The notes under the pieces were generated by a model, which was given only the letters and a program-made list of their open reading frames with translations, did not search any database and was not told where the DNA came from. This document shows, one piece after another, positions 7,671-13,825 of a DNA stretch of 23,142 nt; position 1 is the stretch's first letter; the number at the start of each line of letters is the position of its first letter. This DNA comes from Nocardioides sp. (GTDB lineage Bacteria > Actinomycetota > Actinomycetes > Propionibacteriales > Nocardioidaceae). The position numbers and the translations under genes are program-made. The DNA lies in NCBI GenBank assembly GCA_021731205.1, contig JAKFXV010000296.1:1-23142 (forward strand), in the 5' to 3' direction.

Positions 7671-8582
7671 GTGCCCGGTAGGGCAGCCCGAGGACTATCG
7701 GGCCTTGCGCTGGGCGTGCTGCTGACGGGTTGCACCACCCCCGTACCTCCTCGCGGGGAGTCTGCGGGTGAACCGACGGCGGGCTCAGCAGGGTTGTCGT
7801 CCGGTGTCTTGCCTGGCGAACCCGCGCCCACGGTGCGCCGTACCGACGCGGTCGTGGTCATCGGGGGAGCAGGCACCGACCTCGACTCGCTTGTTGCCGA
7901 TGCGGGGATCGCACGTCGGGCCGCCCGGCGAGCGTGGCCCCGGTGGCAGGGCCGCCTGGTCATCGAGGTGACGCCGGGGCAGCGGGAACTGGCGGCCGCC
8001 GTGGGCGCGGACCCCGCGGCGTACGACGGAGTGGTCGCGGTGACCTCCACGCGCGATGGCTCCACGCGTCGCGACGACCCGATCCGGGTGTTCGTCAACC
8101 ACGAGGAGCTCGTCACGATGAGCCCCGCCGAGGCCCGGTTGGTGCTCACCCATGAGGCCGTCCACGTCGCGCTGAGATCTCCGGTGACCGCGCTACCGAT
8201 GTGGTGGGAAGAGGGCTTCGCGGAATACATCGCCGTCGGAGCTGCGACGCCGAAAGTGGCGGCCAAGGTCGACGCGACCCAGCGGGAAGCCCTGACCGGC
8301 TGGCTCAGATCGCGCGTCCGTGAGCGCAGCGTCCCCACAGCCGCCGAGCTGGCCGGGCCGCGAGCCGAGGCGGCGTACGCCGCTGCGTGGCTTCTGGTCG
8401 ACACCATGACGCGGGAGAGTCGCGGATCCGGCCGCGCCGGCGCCCTGCCCGATCTACGCCGGTTCCACACGTTGCTGACCATGGGAGTGCCGGAGGGCGT
8501 GGCGTTCCGAGCGGCTCTCGGAGTCTCGCGTGGTGAGGTGCTGAGTCGCTGGCACAGGCGGTTGGTTCGACTCGGACTGTGA
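7671..8582 (+). CDS. Lipoprotein with HExxH gluzincin metallopeptidase site
   Basis: A 303-residue protein exported as a lipoprotein. A basic n-region and short hydrophobic core end in the lipobox LLTGC, with the lipidated cysteine at 21, followed by a Ser/Gly/Pro-rich linker. The central part has HEAVH (H161, E162, H165) and, 15 residues further, WWEEGFAEY, whose E181 is placed to be the third zinc ligand of an MA-clan (gluzincin) peptidase. It thus looks like an active surface zinc peptidase of unknown substrate. Start is GTG at 7671, 15 nt after the NlpC/P60 stop. Its stop overlaps the M48 gene start in GTGA, so the three genes form an envelope operon. Confidence 0.85.
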   Translation: MPGRAARGLSGLALGVLLTGCTTPVPPRGESAGEPTAGSAGLSSGVLPGEPAPTVRRTDAVVVIGGAGTDLDSLVADAGIARRAARRAWPRWQGRLVIEVTPGQRELAAAVGADPAAYDGVVAVTSTRDGSTRRDDPIRVFVNHEELVTMSPAEARLVLTHEAVHVALRSPVTALPMWWEEGFAEYIAVGAATPKVAAKVDATQREALTGWLRSRVRERSVPTAAELAGPRAEAAYAAAWLLVDTMTRESRGSGRAGALPDLRRFHTLLTMGVPEGVAFRAALGVSRGEVLSRWHRRLVRLGL

Positions 8583-9838
8583 AGATGGGTGGCGTGCCGA
8601 CCAACCACCACGATCCCGTGCCCGGTCCCGCCAGCGACGGTCGTCGCGTGGGCGGGCTGGTGGCGCTGACCGGCCTGGCCGGGTGCGTGGTCCTGGCGTG
8701 GTGGTGGGTGCCCTGGCAGCCGGTTCCTGGCGGCATGCCGGACCCGGTTCCGGCCGAGTCCGTGTTCAGCGCTGCCGAGATCGCGCGCGCGGAGGCATAC
8801 TCCGGCGGCGCGCGCCTGCTCGGCTGGGCGGCGCTGGCCACGTCGATCGCGGTGGTCGCGCTGATCGGATTCACCGGCCGCGGGCGGCGGCTCGTCGTAC
8901 CCGATCGTGGGCCGTGGTGGTGGCGGGCGGCTGCCGCCGTTGTCGTCGTACAACTCGTCGTGCGGATGGCGACCCTGCCCTGGTCGTGGGCTGTCCGGCG
9001 ACGACGACTGGAGTTCGGCCTGACGACGCAGACGCCGGCCGGCTGGCTGCGCGACGTGGCACTCGGCTTCGCCGTCCAGTCGGTGGTGGCGGTCCTGGCT
9101 GTGCTGGTCATCGTGGGCCTGGCTCGGCGGTGGCCTCGGGCATGGTCCGCGATCGCCGCAGGAGTGCTGCTCGGTGCCACGATGGCGGCCTCGTTCGTCT
9201 ACCCGGTGCTCGTCGAACCGCTCTTCAACCGGTTCGAGGCGCTGCCGGAGGGGCCGGTGCGTGCGGCGGTGCTGGCGTTGGCCGAGGCGGAGGGGGTGCG
9301 GGTCGACGACGTGCTGGTGGCAGACGCCTCCCGGCGTACGACCAGTTTGAACGCCTACGTCTCAGGCTTCGGGGCGACCAGGCGCGTCGTGTTGTACGAC
9401 ACCTTGGTCGAGGAGGTGCCGGTCGATCAGCTGGAGGCGGTGGTGGCGCACGAGCTTGCCCATGCGGTCAAGCACGACGTGCTGGTCGGCTCGCTCCTGG
9501 GCGGGTTGGCGGTCGTCTGCGGTGTAGGGCTCGCAGGGGTGCTGTGCTCAGCCAGGTCGCGAGCGCCGACACCCGACGCGGTGCCGCTCCTGCTGGCGCT
9601 GTGGGCGATCGCACTGCTGGCCGCAGCACCCGTGCAGAGCACCATCAGCCGACAGTTCGAGGCACGCGCGGATGTGGTCGCCGTGCGGGCGACCGGTGAC
9701 GGCGCGGGCGCCGAGGCCCTGCAGCGCAGTCTCGCGCTGGCTGCGCTCTCCGACCCCACGCCGCCGCGCTGGGCACAGCTGTGGTTCGGATCCCATCCGA
9801 CCGCGCTGGAGCGCATTGCCATCGCGCGGAGGTATTGA
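8579..9838 (+). CDS. M48-family membrane metallopeptidase (Ste24/CAAX protease 1-like)
   Basis: Integral membrane zinc peptidase of 419 residues. Hydrophobic segments lie at about 25-45, 80-97, 115-135, 163-182 and 190-210, resembling the Ste24-type M48 N-terminal region. The catalytic HELAH follows (H291, E292, H295), then two hydrophobic hairpins (about 302-322 and 334-352) and the third ligand in RQFEARAD (E361). The motif TTSLNAYVSGFGATRRVVLYDTL is typical of M48. Such enzymes take part in membrane protein quality control or in trimming exported proteins. GTG 8579 overlaps the lipoprotein stop by 4 nt; an ATG at 8585 is possible. No terminator is evident before the three 15-bp repeats downstream. 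Confidence 0.92.
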   Translation: MKMGGVPTNHHDPVPGPASDGRRVGGLVALTGLAGCVVLAWWWVPWQPVPGGMPDPVPAESVFSAAEIARAEAYSGGARLLGWAALATSIAVVALIGFTGRGRRLVVPDRGPWWWRAAAAVVVVQLVVRMATLPWSWAVRRRRLEFGLTTQTPAGWLRDVALGFAVQSVVAVLAVLVIVGLARRWPRAWSAIAAGVLLGATMAASFVYPVLVEPLFNRFEALPEGPVRAAVLALAEAEGVRVDDVLVADASRRTTSLNAYVSGFGATRRVVLYDTLVEEVPVDQLEAVVAHELAHAVKHDVLVGSLLGGLAVVCGVGLAGVLCSARSRAPTPDAVPLLLALWAIALLAAAPVQSTISRQFEARADVVAVRATGDGAGAEALQRSLALAALSDPTPPRWAQLWFGSHPTALERIAIARRY

Positions 9839-9863
9839 GGTTTCGGGGCACTGGATTCCGGGA

Positions 9864-9921
9864 GTTTGTGACGCCTCGACCGGATGTTTGTGACGCCTCG
9901 CGCAGAGTTGGTGACGCCTCG
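9864..9921. repeat. Three spaced 15-bp direct repeats, period 21-22 bp
   Basis: GTTTGTGACGCCTCG occurs at 9864-9878 and 9886-9900, and once with a single change (GTTGGTGACGCCTCG) at 9907-9921. The starts are 22 and 21 bp apart, about two helical turns. The repeats fill most of the 105-bp spacer between the convergent M48 and Flp pilin genes. The spacer holds no gene and no clear terminator. They could be protein-binding iterons or part of a dispersed intergenic repeat family; one window cannot decide. Confidence 0.8.
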
Positions 9922-9943
9922 GCGGGGTTGCGTGGGGTGGGAG

Positions 9944-10132
9944 CTAGAAGGTGGAGGAGACCCAGTCGGAGAGCCCGACGTAGACGGTGTTGACCGCGTC
10001 ACCGAAGAGGGTGACGCCGATGACGAGGGCTACGGCGATGAAACTGACCAGGATGCCGTATTCGGTCGACGTGGCACCGGCTTCGTCCTGGGTGGCACGT
10101 CGCGCGGCGCGTGCCTGGGGGAGGGTGAACAT
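9944..10132 (-). CDS. Flp/Fap-type pilin (distal copy)
   Basis: A 62-residue type IVb prepilin of the Flp family, the structural subunit of Tad pili. A short basic leader ends in glycine (G19), followed by ATSTEYG with Glu at +5 and Tyr at +6 of the mature protein, the hallmark of Flp pilins, then one long hydrophobic helix (about 26-45). Mature length would be 43 residues. ATG 10132 is 7 nt after the stop of the other pilin, with GGTAGG upstream. The two pilins share the processing site and helix but differ in sequence and tail (ending SSTF here), so one may be the major and the other a minor subunit. Cleavage needs a TadV-type peptidase, which is not in the window. Confidence 0.92.
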   Translation of the reverse strand: MFTLPQARAARRATQDEAGATSTEYGILVSFIAVALVIGVTLFGDAVNTVYVGLSDWVSSTF

Positions 10133-10139
10133 CGTGGGC

Positions 10140-10355
10140 CTACCAGCCGGCCACGGTGTCTTGGAGGCCCTCGAAGAAGCTGTTCAAGGCTCCTCCGAAC
10201 GCACCCACGCCGCCGATGAGGATGACCGCGATCAACGCCACGAGCAGGGCGTACTCCGTCGCAGTGGCGCCACGCTCAGACTCGCGCCGGCTGACCAGCG
10301 CGCTGAGGCAGATCAGCGCGTTATGCAGTTTGTCGGACATGTGGTTGCCGGACAT
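10140..10355 (-). CDS. Flp/Fap-type pilin (proximal copy)
   Basis: A 71-residue Flp prepilin. A 29-residue leader ends SERG, then ATATEYALLVALIAVILIG begins the mature protein (cleavage after G29; Glu34 at +5 and Tyr35 at +6), with a C-terminal tail ending VAGW. ATG 10355 is chosen because GGAGGG lies 6 nt upstream. The frame is open to 10457, but that extension crosses the probable promoter and operator, and ATG 10340 has no comparable ribosome-binding site. It is the first gene of a two-pilin unit with its own upstream region, so pilin can be made in greater amount than the secretion machine. Confidence 0.93.
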   Translation of the reverse strand: MSGNHMSDKLHNALICLSALVSRRESERGATATEYALLVALIAVILIGGVGAFGGALNSFFEGLQDTVAGW

Positions 10356-10393
10356 GGAACGCCCTCCGAGGCCCTCGAGATCTTGATGTGATA

Positions 10394-10413
10394 TGCGAGA
10401 CGTATGTCTCACA
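10394..10413. promoter_or_regulatory. 20-bp near-palindrome upstream of the pilin genes, candidate operator
   Basis: The half-sites TGCGAGAC and GTCTCACA flank a GTAT centre. Sixteen of 20 positions are symmetric, with a perfect GAGAC/GTCTC core. It lies 38 bp upstream of the pilin ATG (10355), in an AT-richer stretch with -10-like hexamers close by. Length and symmetry suit a dimeric LuxR/NarL-type activator, and the adjacent gene encodes one, so it is a reasonable binding site for that regulator. Confidence 0.5.
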
Positions 10414-10472
10414 AGTAAAGATACTCGTTTATGCAGGAATTTCTGCGCATCCGACAAATGGGTCGAGCCCGT

Positions 10473-10490
10473 GTCATCCGTTCGGATGAC
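10473..10490 (-). terminator. Stem-loop after the response regulator gene, possible terminator
   Basis: GTCATCC (10473-10479) and GGATGAC (10484-10490) form a 7-bp perfect stem with a 4-nt loop, 22 bp beyond the response regulator stop (10512). No T-run follows on the minus strand, so it would be a weak or non-canonical terminator separating the regulator from the pilins. It could instead be a second operator. The rest of the 156-bp spacer (10356-10511) holds no gene. Confidence 0.35.
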
Positions 10491-10511
10491 CGCCCACGCC
10501 GCCCGTAATGA

Positions 10512-11141
10512 CTACTCGCGGCCGGGCAGGAGGCCCGATTGGACGGCTTTCATGACCGCTTGGGCCCGATTTGCTGCGCCGAGCTTCTCGTAGATGCGGG
10601 AAATGTGGGTTTTCGCGGTCGACTCGGAGATGAAGAGCTGGCGCGAGATCTGGGCGACCCCGAGACCCTCCGCGAGCAGCTCGAGGATCTGGGACTCGCG
10701 GTCGGTGAGCCGAGGGCCTTGCGGTTGCATCCGGCGCTGCATGGCACCCGCTAGATCCTTCGCGGTGAACGAGCGCGGGGACACTGCGGCGTGGCGCGCG
10801 GCCGAGACGACGTCGTCCCCAGGGGCGTCCTTGGACACCAGGGCCGATGCGCCGGCGTCGAGGGCCCCGAACAGCGTGTCGTCACCGGCGTACATCGTGA
10901 GCACGACGATGCCCAGGTCTTCGTGGTCCTCGCGCATCGCACGAGCCAGATCCAGCCCACTCCCATCGGGAAGTCGTACGTCGGTGACCAGAACCTGTGG
11001 CACCGTGCCTGCGAGGCTTTGACGAGCATCTGCGAGGGTTCCCGCCTCGGCCACGATCTCGAAGTCACCGGTCCGTTCGAAGGCGCGCCGCAGACCCTGG
11101 CGAATCAGCTCATGGTCGTCGACGAGCATCACGGTGATCAT
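10512..11141 (-). CDS. NarL/LuxR-family response regulator
   Basis: A 209-residue DNA-binding response regulator. The receiver has the acidic pair D8/D9 (LVDDHELIRQG), phospho-acceptor D54 (VTDVRLPDGSG), T82 and K104. The C-terminal LuxR-type helix-turn-helix (about 143-205) carries LTDRESQILELLAEG and ISESTAKTHISRIYEKL. ATG 11141 overlaps the kinase stop in ATGA and has GAGGA 7 nt upstream, so it is translationally coupled to the kinase, its evident partner. Lying between the Tad machine genes and the pilins, it probably controls pilin or whole-locus transcription, perhaps through the palindrome at 10394-10413. The targets are inference. Confidence 0.95.
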   Translation of the reverse strand: MITVMLVDDHELIRQGLRRAFERTGDFEIVAEAGTLADARQSLAGTVPQVLVTDVRLPDGSGLDLARAMREDHEDLGIVVLTMYAGDDTLFGALDAGASALVSKDAPGDDVVSAARHAAVSPRSFTAKDLAGAMQRRMQPQGPRLTDRESQILELLAEGLGVAQISRQLFISESTAKTHISRIYEKLGAANRAQAVMKAVQSGLLPGRE

Positions 11142-12814
11142 GGGAGGTTCCTCTCGGAGGCGACAGTGTCGGTTCGGGTCGGGGCCGGTCCGAGCGAGGG
11201 CGGCTCGGTGGGACCGGCCTGTGGCATGCCCGGTCCCATGAGGTGGGGACTTGCCGAGAGGGAGTTGACGTGGACGCGGGTGCCGCCTCCGGGGGGCGAG
11301 GACAGCTCCAGGATCGCATTCACGCGGTCCGCACGCTCGCGCATGGTGAGTAGTCCGTAGTGGCCTTCTCGTTGCTGCGGCGCTTCGGTCCCGCTGCCGT
11401 CGTCCCTGATGTCGAGCGAGAACTCGTACCCGTCGGTGCGCAGCGAGACCCACAGGTTTTCGGCATCGGCGTGCTTGCGCACGTTCGACACCGCCTCCTG
11501 GGTGATCCGGAGCAGCTCGGCCTGCACCTTGGCAGACAGGGGCGGACCGGTCACCTGGGTGTCCACGTGACCCAACAGCCCGCTGCGGATCGCGGCCTCC
11601 TCGACGTAGGCGCGCAGCGCGAGTCCGAGGTCGGTGTCCAGGGCCCGCACGGTCCGGAGATCGAAGATGGAGTGCCGCAACTCGCTGACGACTCTGGTCA
11701 CCTCGCCGCGAAGCACCCTGGCAGCGGCGTGCACGCGGGGGTCGTCGGAGGTCGCCGAGAGTTCGTCGATCGCATACCCCAGCGAGGCGACGTCCTGAGC
11801 GACCCCGTCGTGGATCTCGCGCGCCAGACGCTGACGCTCCTCGGCCGTAGCGACCTCGCGAACGTCGTCGAACAGCAACGCCGTGTCAAGTGGCACGCTG
11901 TGCGCCTCCAAGACTCCTTCGACGACCCGCGCCAGCTCGGTCTCGCTCACCTCGGGGGCGGCGGTCACCAGCACGACCCCGACGTTGTGCTCCCCGACGC
12001 GCACCGGGAAGGCCGTTCCTGCGGGCCCGGAGCGGTGCCGGCGGGACTTGCGCGCTCGCTGCGCCGCCTCGAGGTCGGCTTCGGTGGGCAAGGACGCGTC
12101 GTCACCGGCAAGGAAATTGAAACCACCACAAGATGAGTCCACGAACAGCAGCACCCGGGTGGCCGTGCCGCTGACCATGATCTCGCGAACGAGGGTGGAC
12201 GCTGCCGACTCGGTGTCGAGGCCACCGGACAGCGCCTGGGAAACGGCGTGCAACTTTGTCATCAGGCGGTGCGCTTCGAGGTAGGGCGCCTGCACCTCTT
12301 CCAGCCTGCGCAGGGAGCGCGTCTGCAGGCTCGCCAGGAGGCCGGCCGCGACCCCGACCGACAACCACGTGAGACTGCCCTGGATCGACTCATTGCTGAC
12401 GTTCAGCGCGTCCGCGCTCACGGCGAGGGCCCCGATCATCGCCAACGTGGCGAGGCCGCCGTTCAAGCACGTCACCCAGCCGGCCCGGATTCCTGCGGCC
12501 AAGGGGGGCGCGATGAAGTACGGCAACAAGGTCTGGATCGAGCCCGAGGTCGAGGCGATCAGGGCCGCTGCGAGCATGCCCTCGGCGACGGGGATCAGCC
12601 GCACCAGGACCGGTGGAGCGTACGCATCGAGGGTGGAGGCGATCGCGCCGATCACCACGAGTGCCATCAACAGCGCACCCACCTGGTCGAAGGTGCCGGC
12701 GCTCACCGTCAGCCCTGCTGCCAGTGAGAGGACGAACACGCGGGCAGCCGTCGCGATCCGCCAGCCGAGAATCTGCTGGCTCGGAGTGCGCCCTCGAAGT
12801 TCGCGTGCGTTCAC
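11138..12814 (-). CDS. NarL-type sensor histidine kinase (membrane, GAF-like, HisKA_3)
   Basis: A 558-residue sensor kinase. About five or six N-terminal hydrophobic segments (roughly 20-165) are followed by a linker, a GAF-like domain (about 185-315) and the HisKA_3 dimerisation helix with the phospho-acceptor in LAREIHDGVAQDV (H335). The ATPase domain has the N box around N444 (ITQEAVSNVRKH), DDGSG (471-475) and GHYGLLTMRERA (484-495). A Pro-rich tail of about 35 residues follows the ATPase domain. No extracytoplasmic sensor domain is obvious, so the signal may come from the membrane or the GAF-like domain. The start is GTG 12814, 6 nt after a TAAAGT box. It is coupled to the response regulator. 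Confidence 0.93.
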   Translation of the reverse strand: MNARELRGRTPSQQILGWRIATAARVFVLSLAAGLTVSAGTFDQVGALLMALVVIGAIASTLDAYAPPVLVRLIPVAEGMLAAALIASTSGSIQTLLPYFIAPPLAAGIRAGWVTCLNGGLATLAMIGALAVSADALNVSNESIQGSLTWLSVGVAAGLLASLQTRSLRRLEEVQAPYLEAHRLMTKLHAVSQALSGGLDTESAASTLVREIMVSGTATRVLLFVDSSCGGFNFLAGDDASLPTEADLEAAQRARKSRRHRSGPAGTAFPVRVGEHNVGVVLVTAAPEVSETELARVVEGVLEAHSVPLDTALLFDDVREVATAEERQRLAREIHDGVAQDVASLGYAIDELSATSDDPRVHAAARVLRGEVTRVVSELRHSIFDLRTVRALDTDLGLALRAYVEEAAIRSGLLGHVDTQVTGPPLSAKVQAELLRITQEAVSNVRKHADAENLWVSLRTDGYEFSLDIRDDGSGTEAPQQREGHYGLLTMRERADRVNAILELSSPPGGGTRVHVNSLSASPHLMGPGMPQAGPTEPPSLGPAPTRTDTVASERNLP

Positions 12815-12820
12815 GGTTGA

Positions 12821-12826
12821 ACTTTA
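12821..12826 (-). promoter_or_regulatory. Candidate -10 box of the kinase/regulator operon (leaderless)
   Basis: TAAAGT on the minus strand ends 6 nt before the GTG at 12814, with no ribosome-binding site between. It lies in the 56-nt gap after tadC, so the two-component genes could be expressed independently of the upstream machine genes. No clear -35 is visible. Confidence 0.42.
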
Positions 12827-12870
12827 GGGCTCTGCGCACTCGGTTCGCGGCCGGACACTCGAAGCAAGCA

Positions 12871-13824
12871 TCACTGCTGCGAACTGAAGAAGCTCATCGT
12901 CTCCAGCACGACCGGCCCCAAGATCACGACGAACAGGGAGGGAAGGATGAAGAAGACCAACGGGAACAAGATCTTGACGGGCACCTGCTGAGCGCGCTCC
13001 TCGGCACGTTGTCGGCGCTTGGACCGCATCTCCTTGCTCTGCACACGCAGCACGCGAGCAACGGGAATACCGAAACTGTCGGCCTGGACCATCGCCAGAC
13101 AGAAGGACTTCAGGTCGGGCATCGTGGTGCGCTCGGCCATGGCGCGCATCGCTTCCATCCGGCCGACGCCTATCTGCATCTCCTGCAACAGCCGCGCCAG
13201 CTCTTGGGCCAACGGTCCGGTGGTCTCTTTGGCGACTCTGCTCACGGCCGCGTCGAAGCTCAGTCCCGCCTCGACCGAGATCGTCATCAGATCTAGAGCA
13301 TCGGGGAGCTCGTTCTGCATGACCTGCTCGCGCTTCTGACCGGCGTTGTTGAGCAAGATGTTGGGCAGTCCGTAACCGAACGCCGCGGCGAGGGCAGCCA
13401 CCACAACCACCACAGCTGGAGACTTCCCGGTGGCGGCGGCCCACGCGAACGCGACCAGCGAGAAGCTGCCCAGCCCGAGGACTTTCAACCCGATGATCCG
13501 GTTGACGTCCCAGCCGGTCGGGTTGCCCGCGACATCGAGTCGGTGTTGGAGCTTGGCTTCGGTGTCGGAGCGGGTCAGTTGCCGCCCGACGCCGACCAAG
13601 CGTTCGCCCAAGGGCGCGATGACTCGCTCGGAGAACGGCCGGTCGAGTTCCCGGAGATCTGGCTCCGGTCCACGATCCAAGGCCTTGATGGCGTCGATCG
13701 ACCGGCCGGTCGCGCGCCGAGCCTCCTCGCGCGCGATGAAGAACCAACCGACGAGGAGCAGGCTCGCGAAGAGCAGCAACCCACCCAGGGTGAGCAGCAG
13801 GCCGGGCGCGGCGGACGAGGTCAC
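12871..13824 (-). CDS. tadC: TadC, Flp pilus inner-membrane platform protein
   Basis: A 317-residue membrane protein of the GspF/T2SSF family, one of the two platform proteins on which the TadA motor acts during Flp pilus assembly. It has an N-terminal membrane segment (about 8-30), a second pair (about 112-155), the cytoplasmic core ELPDALDLMTISVEAGLSFDAAVSRVA and QEMQIGVGRMEAMRAMAERT, then the conserved SFGIPVARVLRVQSKEMRSKRRQRAEERAQQ. A C-terminal hydrophobic hairpin follows (about 280-305). The core motif order is typical of TadC rather than TadB. GTG 13824 lies 1 nt after the tadB stop, indicating coupled translation. It is the last machine gene before the two-component pair. Confidence 0.95.
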   Translation of the reverse strand: MTSSAAPGLLLTLGGLLLFASLLLVGWFFIAREEARRATGRSIDAIKALDRGPEPDLRELDRPFSERVIAPLGERLVGVGRQLTRSDTEAKLQHRLDVAGNPTGWDVNRIIGLKVLGLGSFSLVAFAWAAATGKSPAVVVVVAALAAAFGYGLPNILLNNAGQKREQVMQNELPDALDLMTISVEAGLSFDAAVSRVAKETTGPLAQELARLLQEMQIGVGRMEAMRAMAERTTMPDLKSFCLAMVQADSFGIPVARVLRVQSKEMRSKRRQRAEERAQQVPVKILFPLVFFILPSLFVVILGPVVLETMSFFSSQQ

Positions 13825-13825
13825 C

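Noticed and set aside
9864..9921. Three repeats considered as a CRISPR array
   Set aside because: Units are only 15 bp with 6-7 bp spacers and no cas genes are nearby, so they cannot be a CRISPR array.
10356..10457. Upstream extension of the proximal Flp pilin to ATG 10457
   Set aside because: It would run through the AT-rich promoter/operator region; ATG 10355 has GGAGGG at ideal spacing and gives a normal Flp leader.
12824..13747. Second long minus-strand frame overlapping tadC
   Set aside because: The translation is Arg/Gly-rich and unlike any family; tadC in the other frame has clear T2SSF motifs and helices.
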